From positions 1,867,501 to 1,931,500 of the forward strand of contig NC_091970.1 of assembly GCF_036711975.1 (NCBI RefSeq): 64,000 bases of DNA. Direction: 5' to 3'. The stretch comes from Onthophagus taurus (taxonomy: Eukaryota; Arthropoda; Insecta; Coleoptera; Scarabaeidae). This document shows, piece after piece, positions 21,993-34,236 of this stretch. Position 1 is the first letter of the stretch; each line of letters opens with the position of its first letter. Below the pieces are notes generated by a model, which worked only from the letters and a program-made list of their open reading frames with translations, was not told where the DNA came from and did no database searches. The translations under genes were made by a program, and so were the position numbers.

Positions 21993-24900
21993 ATGTTAAC
22001 TGGTTGGAGAAAAACCGTATCAAAATGTAAGTAAAATTTTATTAGAATAATTAAACTTACTATTATTATTAACTAATTAACTAATTTGTGTAAACTTTCC
22101 TAACTTATTTTTATTGATTTATTTCAAGTATTTGATAACCACCAAATCTTAATAATAGTAATTAGGCGATATGCAAAAACATTAATCGTTATCGATCTCC
22201 ACTTTAAGCAAAATTTAATTAAATGTACGGGGGTCCCCTTTAATTATTAACACTTAAAATTAATTCAAGCCATGTAAGAATGTTTAATCTTATTTGAAAA
22301 AGTTGTTACACGTGTAATTTGAAAAAGCTTAATAAATCACGAATTGAGTTTTAATTAAAAACAATCAATAATGTTAAATAAAGTTAGAAAAAAATAATAA
22401 ATAATCAGAAGTTAATTGGAAAACACAATTGTGTTTATTAATGAATTATTAATGTTATTATAAATATAATTTTGAAATGTATTAATAGAAAATCTTGGTT
22501 TTGACGGTTTTAACCTAGAAATGTTTTGCATATTATAAAAAATAAGTGTATTGTTTATGCGGTTAGGTATTTTTCTATTACGTTTATGTATTTACCAATA
22601 ACGTACTTTGTGGACTTTGTGGAATTCTTTAAGTACTTTTTATTCTCGTTAAAATATTTTAATACTTATACAAAATATTTAATTAATAACTTTAATCTTG
22701 ATACATCTAAGTCTAGGACTATAAATGAGAGATTACACTAACATAAATCAACCTCAATCCTTTTGGATTTGTAAAGCATCTTGTCCCCATACGTAGTCTA
22801 GCATCTCTATCTCATGCTGGACTACCTATGAGAGCAGGATGCACTACATCAAACCTCTATCTTAGGACGAACTATGACGCAAATTAAAATTCAGAAGAAA
22901 AGATATCTGAGGAAGAATCTTAAAGATATTATGTACAGTACAAGAAGAAGAAATGCTTCCGCTAATACAGTGTGTCCATAAAGTCATGGTGCACTTTTGA
23001 AAGCAATAAAGCAAGATAGATATATGACATCTTTACATCTTTGAGTACTAACTTGATATATCAAATCCAGCGCCTCGCCTGCAAGCGACCTCGGCGTTTT
23101 GAAACGAAATCGTTTCCTGTATATCTTGGTAATGATACAAAGTCTCTTATAAGAACACCTTAATGCTCAAACCGCCGAGGTTGCTTGCGGGCGAGGCGCT
23201 AGAATCTTGCAACTTTGACTATTTTGTGTAAATAAGTCAAATGTAGCGCCTCGCCCGCAAGCGACCTCGGCGATTTGAAACAAAATCGTTCCTTATACAA
23301 CCTGGTAATGATACAGTCTCTTATAAGAATACGTTAATCCTCAAACCGCCGAGGTTGCTTGCAGGCGAGGCTCTAGAATCGTCCAACGCTGATGATTTTG
23401 TGTTGATAAGTCAAATGTAGCGCCTCGCCCGCAAGCGACCTCGGCGATTTGAAGCGAAATCGTTTCTTGTATATCTTGGTAATGATACAGTCTCTTATAA
23501 GAATACTTTAATGCTCAAACCGCCGAGGTTGCTTGCAGGCGAGGCACTAGAATCGTCCAACGCTGATGATTTTGTATTGATAAGTCAAGTGTAGCGCCTC
23601 GCCCGCAAGCGACCTCGGCGATTTGGGGCAAAATCGTTTCTTGTGTATCTTGATAATGATACAAAGTCTCTTATAAGAACACTTTAATGCTCAAACCGCC
23701 GAGGTTGCTTGCGGGCGAGGCGCTAGAATCTTGCAACGTTGACTATTTTGTGTAAATAAGTCAAATGTAGCGCCTCGCCCGCAAGCGACCTCGGCGATTT
23801 GAGGCAAAATCGTTTCTTGTGTATCTTGATAATGATACAAAGTCTCTTATAAGAACACTTTAATGCTCAAACCGCCGAGGTCGCTTGCGGGCGAGGCACT
23901 AGAATCGTCCAACGTTGATGATTTTGTGTTGATAAGTCAAATGTAGCGCCTCGCCCGCAAGCGACCTCGGCGATTTAAAACAAAATCGTTCCTTATACAA
24001 CTTGGTAATGATACAGTCTCTTATAAGAACACTTTAATGCTCAAACCGCCGAGGTTGCTTGCGGGCGAGGCACTAGAGTCGTCCAACGTTGATGATTTTG
24101 TGTTGATAAGTCAAATGTAGCGCCTCGCCCGCAAGCGACCTCGGCGATATGAAGCGAAATCGTTTCTTGTATATCTTGGTAATGATACAAAGTCTCTTAT
24201 AAGAACACTTTAATGCTCAAACCGCCGAGGTTGCTTGCGGGCGAGGCGCTAGAATCGTCCAACGTTGACGATTTTGTGTGGATAAGTCAAATGTAGCGCC
24301 TCGCCCGCAAGCGACCTCGGCGATTTGAAACGAAATCGTTCCTATATATCTTAGTAAAGATACAAAGTCTCTTATAAGAATACCTGAATCCTCAAACCTC
24401 CGAGATTGCTTGCGGGCTAGGCGTTAGAATCCTCTAAAGTTGACGATTTCATATTGATATGTCAAATCAAACATCACTAATTCCTAGGCAACCCCATTTG
24501 AATGTCAATAGAAGAGAGAGTTGACTGTAATTGCGATGAAATCGATTAAGAAATTGTAAACATCCTTAGATTCGAGGTTAGGAAAATAAAGTCTAAGAAA
24601 GAAGATTCCAAATACTGCTGTAATATTGGGAAATAAGATATTTTTTAATGAAAGAGGCGAATATAAGACAAGGGATTGAAAGAATCCTTAAAAGTTACTT
24701 ACAGGGAAAAGAGTTAAGCATCAATCTGACGAAGGATGGTTACACTACCCTTGGTAGGCCTTCTACAAGAGATTACTTCTACATTATGATGATACATCAA
24801 TTGGATGATACAGATTTCAGAACCTAGATCACGTGAGATTGGAATGTGTGAAAACTCCTCATAAGCATCTTATACACACATACTTACATGTAGTTCTAAT

Positions 24901-27900
24901 AGATAAAAGATTATAACAAGGAGAAAGTAAGTGTAAAGAAAAAGGTACAGAGACAGATCAAAAAATATTAGAGCAAACAAAGTTAAGATTGCGTACATGA
25001 TGCGCTATTGTCCAGAAGTATACATCAAACAACATAGCTTAGACATCAAAATGTACGCAAAGAAATTCCAATGAAATAGTTCAATTATCAGCCTGACATT
25101 GTCGATCAAATACGGAAAAGCTGTCAAAACCGGATGGGATCTAATAAGTCTATTATTCAAATAAAGCTTTAGCCTTGGCAAAACTTATTATTATAACTTT
25201 TTGTATATATGGTATTGATTCTGGTTTAGGTAAGATTTAAGCCATCTTCATATCCAATGATAGGGAGATGTTGTCTTCATTTCTCTATATTAAGATTAAA
25301 AATTGGCAAGAATTCAGTTGTCTCAATTGTTAGCTCCAATTCTAGACCAACCCAACCCAACCCAATTGAGTTCTGCACTAGAGACAAACAAGGCTGTCTT
25401 ATTTGACCAAAATTATCTTTGAATTCATCTATAGTACCTATTCATTAATTGGCTGTTGGTGTCACAACTATAGCATTTCTTCACTTTTATCATATTGTGT
25501 TGGTTCTGGTGTAGGTCAGATTTTTACCACTGCTAAACTCTCATCGTCAGTTTCATCGATGTTCAACAATTACTTGATGTATAAGCAATATATTGCTGGA
25601 CTATAATATTGGATTATTTTCATCTTTATCATATATTCTTCTTATATGACATACTTAAACAAAAATTAAGCTTAATTTTAGCTGTTAGACAATGATACAC
25701 GCATTCAGCCCAAGTTTATTCAAACAATCTTATCCACATGATAATAAGAATGAGAGGTGTTAACCAAACTGCTAACTAGTTCAATGTTGTATCGAAAATT
25801 TTGTACACAAACATTTACAGCTTTTATTACATTTTAATACGGATGCAAATTCCAAAGCAAATTAAGTTTCTCCATGATGACGTTATGGTAAGATTATTAA
25901 TTTGTATTGATGCTAAAGTCGAAAAGTCTGGTGTCAGACCCAACATTTACAATTAAAGTATCTTTTCTCCATAACATCTTTGAGAGCTAAAGATCAGAAC
26001 CTAAGCTTAGCCGTATTTATTAGATCATCGATCGTAATGTTCCTAGAGCTTCTTAAATGCTCTATCTAATAAAAGCATCTCTATCTTATATTGGACTATC
26101 TTTAACAGCAAAGTATTTGATGATTACACTCTCAGAGTTTTAAAAGTCTATATGACTACAATAAGACTGGATAAGTTGAACTTCGAAGACGACTCTTGCT
26201 GGGTAATCTATGAAGATGATTCATCTACTTATAGGACATTTGACGTGCATTGCCATATCTCATCCTCTAGTTATTGACTCTTATTATATATTCTTGACTT
26301 CTTTATCTTACAGAACTAAGCATTTTGGTGCAAAAAGAAGAAGTGAAGGAACAATACAACATTCAGCTCTACAGCTATGTGTCCAAACTTATGCAATATG
26401 TATTAACCTCACCATGAGTTAGACTCATAGTTTTCTCGTATGGCACAAATTTCTGACCACGAGTCAGAATGGCGGTTTTCTTCTATGGCACAAATTCGTT
26501 ACTACGAGTTTCACTCATATTAATCTGCATATTAGGAATTCCATTTCTTAAAACCATCATCAGCCGAATAATTTTTTTTCATTAGATTTTCAAAAAGCAA
26601 ATTTCTAATACAAAAGATTAACAAAAAAAATATGTTTTTAGATTTAAATTTTAAAATAAAGAACGTAATCTTTAAAAAAATAAAACATTTAGATGCATTT
26701 TATCGGTCAAACAACTAAATTTTTTATGGGTCTTTGTAGATAACAAATTATCAATATTGTGCAACCGATTCTGACAGTTCCTCATATTTTTTTTTATTTC
26801 GTGGAGACTCAAAGTTTATTGTCAGATTAAATTACATAAAAAAATGTTACAATACAACTGTCAAGTATCAGAAAAAAAAATCTTAAGTTTATTATATTAT
26901 TATTAATTCCCCCTCTCCGTTTTACAAAATTCCTCACACACATTTTTTCATCTCCAAAATAATAAATAATGAAGTCGTAAATAAGATTTCAATAAATCCA
27001 TCGAGATAATCAGTATAATCTACACCGACGTTTTTGTTATTATCAGTTTCACGATGATGAGATCTTTACTTGAATCTCTCAATCATTTTTATCTCAACGT
27101 TCTTTTTAATTTTATTCCGTTTGTATTTATTTATTGGTAATGTTATGGATATAAGAAAACAATAAAAGCGGAGGTGAATATTTGAAATTCCTCAATTTTT
27201 CTGAACCGAACAATGGCGTTACTAATTACACTATAATTTCAAGCACACAACTCGCTAATCATTTCGCAAAATGAGAAACACAATACAGGAAAATTAACAA
27301 AGTCAATTTCAAGATGATTTTCAAATTACGTCATTAAATTTAAAAAATACAAAAAGTTGTATCAATAAACAATTTGGCCTACATTTTAAAAATTTTAATT
27401 GTCATGTTAAGTTCGGGTTTTTACTGACTTATTTCACCACTTCAAATTAAACAATTGTACTGATAATGATCAATAAGAGATTATTTAAGCAACTCAACGA
27501 CTTAATACATTGATACCAAATACCAAGAAGATTAACAAATTTAATTCATTATCACAATACGTGATTTATTCTATTATTATTAATTATTTTATTTTTTATA
27601 GGTTTTTTGATACCGCAACGTTACGTTTTGGGTATAATGGGCTTTTTGGCGATCGTAAATGCTTACACGATGCGGATTTCTTTATCGGTCGCTATAACAG
27701 CAATGGTTGTACCCAGAAATACGACGAACGTGACCGATACAGACACTTGTCCGTATCCAGATGATCACCAAACGGGAGATGGACCAATTACGGTAATTAA
27801 AAAAATAATTAAATAAATACAACTTACCAACTTTTTGAGGTTATGTTCACTTAAACAAACTTTATTTAAGATTTCTCTTTAATTTTTCGCACATGGAAAA

Positions 27901-30900
27901 GAAATGTACTACTTACAGTATCATTTATAACCGCGGAAATCGATTCAAAAAGAATTTGAACCTTCTAAAGTAACTTTTAAAGGAATTTTTTAAATTTAAA
28001 CTAAACAAGTTTAAAACTGACAATCACTCAAACAATAAGAAAGTGACGTAACACAATTTGTATCTAACTTCTTTCGTTAATTTAAGTTGCAATTAAAGCC
28101 GATAGATGGCGCTACATTTCTATTTAATTATATTTTTTTAATAAAATTAAATCAACGAAGAATTTGATTATAAATATTAAATAAATACATAAACTAAATC
28201 AAATTAGGGAAATTAATCAATTTTTATTCGAATTTATTAAAATTTTAAAACTTACCCATTTTGAGGTTATTATCTCCGGAAACTTTTTATTAATACTTAT
28301 TAAATTTCCCTTACATCGCATGTTTATCACTTAATTTAGAACCCCAAGATTCAATTAAGAAAGAATTTGGGGTTGTAGAAATAATTTTTAACGAAATTTT
28401 TTAATTTTAAACTAAGCAAGTTTAAAACTGTCAATCACTCAAACACAACAAACGAAAAGAAGTGAAGTTAGCTTTTAACTGAGACTATTTATAACTTTAA
28501 ATTTATTAAAATTTGTTTAAAAATCTTATTTTGATTGTAAATTAATCAAATCTATTTGACTTTTAAATAAATTAACAAATAAATCAAGAATTAATTAACA
28601 TAATTTGTTTCTAACTTCTTTGATTAATTCAATTTTGGATTAAAACCAATAGATGGCGCTATATTTTTAATTAATTATTTTAATAAAAATAAATTGAAGC
28701 AGAATTTAAATAAATACATGAAACGAAATCAAATTGGGGGAATAAATCGATTTTTATTAGAATTTATTAAATTAAATCTTTAAACTTACCAATTTTTGAT
28801 GTTGTGATCTCCGCAAATAATTTTTTAATACTTAATTAATAAATTTCCCTTACACCGCAAGTTTTTCACTTAATTTACAACCTCAAGATTCAATTAAGAA
28901 AGAATTTAGGGTTGTCGAAATAATTTTTAACGAAATCTTTTCAATTTAAACTAAACAGGTTTAAAACTGTCAATCACTCAAACACAACAAACGAAAAGAA
29001 GTGAAGTTAGCTTTTAACTGAGACTATTTATAACTTTAAATTTATTAAAATTTGTTTAAAAATCTTATTTTGATTGTAAATTAATCAAATCTATTTGACT
29101 TTTAAATAAATTAACAAATAAATCAAGAATTAATTAACATAACTTGTTTCTAACTTCTTTGATTAATTCAATTTGGGATTAAAACCAATAGATGGCGCTA
29201 CATTTTTAATTAATTATTTTAATAAAAATAAATTGAAGCAGAATTTAAATAAATACATGAAACGAAATCAAATTGGGGGAATAAATCGATTTTTATTCGA
29301 ATTTATTAAATTAAATCTTTAAACTTACCAATTTTTGATGTTGTGATCTCCGCAAACAATTTTTTAATACTTAATTAATAAATTTCCCTTACACCGCAAG
29401 TTTTTCATTTAACTTACAACCCCAAGATTCAATTAAGAAAGAATTTGGGGTTGCAGAAGTAGTTTTTAACGAAATTTTTTAATTTTAAACTAAGCAAGTT
29501 AAAAACTGTCAATCACTCAACACCAATGACAGTAAGGAAAGTGAAGTTAGCTATCTATTTTGATAAACTTTTGGATTTAAAGAAATAAGTTTGTTTTAAT
29601 TGTAAATTAAATTAATTATTAACTTATTTGACCCTTGTTGCGAAATTAATCACAAAATAAGAAAATTATTCATTTCTAACTTTTTAGATTAATTCGTTAC
29701 AATTAAAATTGACATCTGTCAATTTTTTTTACATTTATTTCATAAAATTAATATTTTAATCTTAATTCATTTTTAAACATACAAAATAACACTTTAAATC
29801 ATTACTTTATCCGTTAATAAAGCAATTCCACATAATTTTTTAACTAAATTAAAGTAAAATTTTTTTATTTTTATATACAGCAGCGGACAAAAGTCTACAT
29901 ACAATTTTTTTAATCCTATTTCAGAATAGCGACAATTTATACGATTGGGATTCAGAAACACAAGGAGTAATTCTAAGCGCATTTTACTGGGGTTACGTAA
30001 TCACCCATATGCCGGGTGGAATCCTCGCTGAAAAATTCGGTGGAAAATACTCCCTGGGATTAGGGATTTTATCCACAGCAATTTTCACTCTTTTAACCCC
30101 AATCGTCGTTCAACACGGTGGTTATCAATGGTTAATCGCTCTCCGTGTCCTCGAAGGATTGGGAGAAGGCACCACTTATCCAGCTTTAAACGCTATGCTT
30201 GGAAAATGGGTCCCAGTACATGAACGAGCAAAAATTGGTACATTAGTTTATGCTGGTGGGCAAATTGGAACAGTTGTTGGGAACGCTCTTAGTGGTTATT
30301 TAATCGAAGCAACTGGGGATTGGTCCTCGGTCTTTTACGTTTTTGGAGCGTTGGGTTTATTATGGTTTGTTATTTGGACTTTGATTTGTTACTCAAGTCC
30401 GGATACTCACCCGTTTATTAGTGATGAAGAAAAAAGTTATTTAAGAAAAGAATTGGCTGAATCGACTTCGAGCAAATCAAAAAAGATCCCGTGGAGGGCC
30501 ATTTTAACTTCCGTACCATTGTGGGCGCTGGTTGCAGCTCAAATTGGTCACGATTGGGGCTTCTTCACCATGGTTACAGATTTACCTATTTATATGTCTG
30601 ATGTGCTTCATTTTACGGTCTCCAAAAACGGTATTTATTCCTCTGTGCCATACATTTGCATGTGGATCGTTTCAATGGGTTCCGGATGGTTATGCGATTG
30701 GTTAATCGTTAAGAACTATATGACTGTTACATTTGCAAGGAAATTTTTCACAACAGTTGGTAAGGCTTTTTTTAATCAAAATCACAAATCAAATTTTAAT
30801 TTATATTGATCATTTTTTTAGCTTCCATTGGTCCTGGAATCTTTATGGTAGCTGCATCTTACGCTGGTTGCGATGATGTCTTAGTAATCGCTTTATTCAC

Positions 30901-31282
30901 CATCTCAATGGGTTTCATGGGCACCTTTTACTGCGGAATGAAAGTGAACGCTTTAGATTTGTCGCCGAATTATTCGGGAACACTCATGGCCATAATAAAC
31001 GGTTTGGGGGCCATAACAGGAATAATCACACCTTACTTAGTTGGTGCTTTAACTTCGGGCCACACCGTTCAAGAATGGAGGGTGGTTTTCTTCATTTCAT
31101 TGGGCGTCTTCATCGTGACAAACATCGTTTACGTCTTATTTGCCAGTGGTGAAGAACAATGGTGGAATCGCCCCGATGACACCAACTTCCATAAAAGTAT
31201 CGAAAACGGTATTTTGAGGGAAAAAGAAAAGAAAATGGAGGCGAAAGCAAATAAGAAGGCGGCAAAAGCAAGCAAAAAGTGA
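21993..31282 (+). CDS. SLC17-family MFS anion/phosphate cotransporter, gene C
   Basis: Complete transporter of 506 residues. Exons 21993-22026, 27602-27792, 29925-30759 and 30822-31282 (TGA) join in phase. The first exon codes MLTGWRKTVSK and ends in phase 1, exactly as in gene B. Domains run in order TM1 (LGIMGFLAIVNAYTMR), an extracellular loop with N-x-T sites and CPYPD, TM2 (SAFYWGYVITHMPGGILAE), the GTLVYAGGQIGTVVGN segment, QIGHDWGFF, KVNALDLSPNYSGT and SGEEQWW. The tail is rich in Lys and Ala. It has fewer introns than A and B: the exons from NLYDWDSETQG to RKFFTTVG are fused, and so are the last two. Introns 1 (5.6 kb) and 2 (2.1 kb) carry tandem arrays. It has the cleanest promoter of the three. 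Confidence 0.93.
23069..24440. repeat. CG-rich palindromic tandem array 2, 174-176 bp unit, 8 copies
   Basis: Units start (TAGCGCCTCGCCCGCAAGCG) at 23069, 23244, 23418, 23592, 23768, 23944, 24118 and 24294. Each unit has a CG-rich motif at its left (..GCAAGCGACCTCGGCG) and the inverse motif (CCGAGGTTGCTTGCGGGCG) about 85 bases later, so that roughly 132 bases form an inverted-repeat body followed by a 42-base spacer. The last copy is eroded. It lies in gene C intron 1. Confidence 0.93.
24441..27601. other. Rest of gene C intron 1
   Basis: Mostly AT-rich with many broken short frames; probably old transposon debris, but no motif I would name. A small direct repeat around TATGGCACAAATT..CTACGAGT lies at 26430-26510. 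Confidence 0.45.
27818..29520. repeat. Tandem repeat of about 538 bp in gene C intron 2
   Basis: Units begin near 27818 (short, about 430), 28250, 28788 and 29326; the last is partial. Each unit carries GATAGATGGCGCTA or AATAGATGGCGCTA, TTAAAACTGTCAATCACTCA and AACTTACC(A/C)A. The two middle units are nearly identical. A very close copy of the first unit lies after gene C at 31813. Confidence 0.88.
29880..29903. mobile_element. Possible isolated Tc1-like terminal repeat
   Basis: CAGCGGACAAAAGTCTACAT follows TATA and resembles the CAGTG..ACAAAAGT.T.CATAC ends of some Tc1 elements. It sits some 20 bases before the splice acceptor of gene C exon 3. Only one end is present. Confidence 0.3.
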
Positions 31283-31504
31283 TGTAAAGCGTAAATGTAG
31301 GGGATTTTAGTTAGTTATTAAATTTGCCATTTTTGCCAAATGAAGAAAAAAATAGTAATAATATTAACCGGATAAAACTCGTTTCTATTTTTAATTTAAT
31401 TTAAAATAAACGATTTCTGACGCTCAGTCAGATCCACTCATTATGAATTTCTATGAAATGATTGTAAATATTCCCGTCCGTATTGTAGAAATGAAATTAA
31501 GTAA

Positions 31505-31510
31505 AATAAA
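31505..31510 (+). terminator. Probable poly(A) signal of gene C
   Basis: AATAAA about 220 bases after the stop codon; another possible hexamer lies near 31405. Confidence 0.45.
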
Positions 31511-31812
31511 AATGTATTTATTTTAAATCTTTTGGGGTTTTAAAGTCATTTTACCATTTCCACTGAGTATTTTTCTTCAAAAGCTGGCTCAATGAATTGC
31601 TTTTCTGGAACTTTATATATTTCTGTACACTTTTTGACCTATTCCTACAACTCCCTTCACTCTGTATGGGTCCAAAGAGAAACTGGTTTCATCTAAATTC
31701 CATATGTGATCTCCTTTATTTATCAGTTGAGCTGTTTCCAACTATTACAGCTTCTCCTGGCTCAGTTTGCTTAAAAAAATTTAAAAAAAATAATTAAATA
31801 AATAAAAATTAC

Positions 31813-32570
31813 AGACTTTTTGAGGTTATGTTCACTAAAACAAACGTCATTTAAGATTTCTCTTTAATTTTTCGCACATGGAAAAGAAATGTACTACTTA
31901 CAGTATCATTTATAACCGCGGAAATCGATTCAAAAAGAATTTGAACCTTCTAAAGTAACTTTTAAAGGATTTTTTTAAATTTAAACTAAACAAGTTTAAA
32001 ACTGACAATCACTCAAACAATAAGAAAGTGACGTAACACAATTTGTATCTAACTTCTTTCGTTAATTCAAGTTGCAATTAAAACCGATAGATGGCGCTAC
32101 ATTTCTATTTAATTATATTTTTTTAATAAAAGTAAATCAACGAAGAATTTAATTATAAATACTAAATACATACATACACTAAATCAAATTAGGAAAATTA
32201 ATCAATTTATTAATTTAAATTTTTAAACTTACCCATTTTTGACGTTAAGTTCACCGGAAACAATTTTTTAATGCTTAATTATTAAATATCCCTTACATCG
32301 CAAGTTTATCACTTAATTTACAACCCCAAGAATCAATTAAGAAAGAATTTGGAGTTGTAGAAGTATTTTTTAACGCAATCTTTTAAATTTAAACTTAACA
32401 AGTCTAAAACTGTCAAACACTCAAACTTAACAAACGAAACGAAGTGAAGTTAGCTTTTAACTGTAACACGACGCTTTATAACTTTAAATTTATAAAAATT
32501 TATTTAAAAATATTATTTTGATTGTAAATTAATGTTGTTTAACGTCAATTTTGACGTTTGAACGTTATCT
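31813..32570. repeat. Copy of the 538-bp family downstream of gene C
   Basis: From TTTTTGAGGTTATGTTCACT onward the sequence follows 27820-28230 with few changes, including CATTTATAACCGCGGAAATC and GATAGATGGCGCTACATTTC, then continues as a second, more diverged unit. It is in the same orientation as the intron copies. Confidence 0.88.
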
Positions 32571-32749
32571 AATAATCGAAATTGATGATAATTTTCCAAT
32601 TTTTTGAAATTTCAACATAAAGTAACTGTCAAATTTGATGTTTTCACTGCATGGACTTATCAATCAGAGATGATAAACTGCCACACTACTGGGTGGGTAA
32701 TTGCCTCTCCATCAACTAAGAACAGTAAAGAAGATGGGAAGTCTAATGT

Positions 32750-33007
32750 ATTTTATCTTTATTAGCTCTTGATTTATCTGAAGTTGGATTAATCTGGGTA
32801 AAAGTGATTGAAATATTAACAGATAGAGCTGAAATGCTTGAAGAATACTTTTCCTTACCTTTATTAATAGAATTATCATCCCAATGTGATTGTTAACCAG
32901 TTTATATTGTACGATTAGCTTACAAGGTAAATTGGGGAACTGAAAAAGAATGTTTTAAATCATTAACTATAAAAAGAGCCACTTTTACTCACAACAGAGT
33001 TGTATAA
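32750..33007 (+). pseudogene. Unidentified coding-like fragment with one internal stop
   Basis: In one frame about 80 codons read with ordinary protein-like composition: LALDLSEVGLIWVKVIEIL, then EEYFSLPLLIELSSQCDC, a single TAA, then YIVRLAYKVNWGTEKECF and on to a stop at 33007. I do not recognise the family. It may be a gene remnant, a captured exon or a decayed element. No splice pair that removes the stop is convincing. Confidence 0.35.
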
Positions 33008-33519
33008 CGAAGAAATTAATGAAGCGAGTATTTATTATTAATAAATAATAAATTGTAGACTTACCGAGTCATTTTTGTTCACAAAAAGTTTAATTGATTA
33101 AATCAGAATAATAAAGTGAGGTTATGTTGATTTGTTTGTATTTGAATCTTGTCAAAATGTCCGCCAACCTAATAAAAATAAAAAAATTATTTAATTTTGA
33201 AATAAATTAATTAAATAATTTATTAATTACATCAAATTTATGATTAATAACTTAAAAAATAACATGAACAATTATAACACAACTAAATATTTATATGAAA
33301 AGAAAAATGATTAAAAAAACAATTTGAGGTTATGTTTACTTTTTTTAAAGGTTATATTTACCCTTTTTATTCATTAATTAATTAAAAAGACAGTTTAATA
33401 TCGTCAGTGAGATTCGCCTGGATAAAAGACCAATGTAGGATAATAACATATCCATAAATTAGACTTATTAGATTTGATTTTTAATTTAAATAAAAGCATT
33501 ACAAAATTTCATCTTAAAT
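33008..33519. other. AT-rich intergenic stretch
   Basis: It contains AATTTGAGGTTATGTTTACT, a short piece resembling the 538-bp family, and otherwise nothing I recognise. Confidence 0.45.
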
Positions 33520-34236
33520 TTATTTTAGATATTTATAAGTTTCACCAGGTTCAAAAACTTCAACATTATTCTCGTTCGTTTTGTAATGATACATTTCGTT
33601 TTTCAGATTGTCCTGTCTCAAAACATGTAAAAATCCACTAACAGCTTCACTTCGACCAGTTTTTAAAGGAGAAACTTGAAAAACAATGTCTGAAATCCTC
33701 TCCAAATAATTACTAACAATTTCATCCTTTTTCTCCTCAGATTTATGTGTCCCAAAAATGCAAGTAATGTTCATATTAATCAACATGTTCACTAAATTCA
33801 TTATGTGCTTGATTTCAATTCCTAAATCCAATAAATGCGTGATATCGTCGATTATTAGATATCGTTCTCTGTTTAATTGATTCAGAATTGACATGACTTG
33901 TTTTAAAAATTCTTTAACGATGTGTTCTGATAATTCTTCTTTCGGTGTTTCGTCCAATTCAAAAATGATTTCGTGGAAATTTTCAATGCAAAATATACGA
34001 TTATTTTCGACTAATTTATACCCAAGCTTTTTACAACACGTTTTATAATGTTGTAAAGGTTTATGTAAGGTTACGAAACAAATTTCGGAGTAACTTTGAT
34101 TCAAAATTTTTACTAGTAAATGGGGAATTATAAATTGAGCTTCAGCCAGATGATTTTCCTTGATTATGATCACTTTTTGATCTTTAATATTCAAGATTTG
34201 TATCAATTTATTATTACAAACTTCACCCCTTTCCAT
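33520..34236 (-). CDS. ELP6: Elongator complex protein 6 (ELP6)
   Basis: Single-exon gene of 238 codons on the minus strand. ELP6 is part of the ELP4-ELP5-ELP6 hexameric ring of Elongator, which binds tRNA and helps modify wobble uridine (cm5U-type) in the cytoplasm. Seen in order: an N-terminal beta strand region (KVIIIKEN), EICFVTLHKPLQHYKTCCKK (the ICFV.L...HY...KLG block of the family), the aspartate strand YLIIDDITHLLDLG, CIFGTHKS, and a C-terminal YHYKTNENNVEVFEPG. As in the family it is RecA-like without Walker A. Length fits animal ELP6 (about 240-270). The start is the first ATG. It is head-to-head with the dicarboxylate carrier, with 590 bases between start codons. Confidence 0.82.
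   Translation of the reverse strand: MERGEVCNNKLIQILNIKDQKVIIIKENHLAEAQFIIPHLLVKILNQSYSEICFVTLHKPLQHYKTCCKKLGYKLVENNRIFCIENFHEIIFELDETPKEELSEHIVKEFLKQVMSILNQLNRERYLIIDDITHLLDLGIEIKHIMNLVNMLINMNITCIFGTHKSEEKKDEIVSNYLERISDIVFQVSPLKTGRSEAVSGFLHVLRQDNLKNEMYHYKTNENNVEVFEPGETYKYLK

Noticed and set aside
23069..24440. CRISPR-like array (regular repeats with spacers)
   Set aside because: Units are 174-176 bases and the intervening sequence is itself conserved; the setting is a eukaryotic intron.
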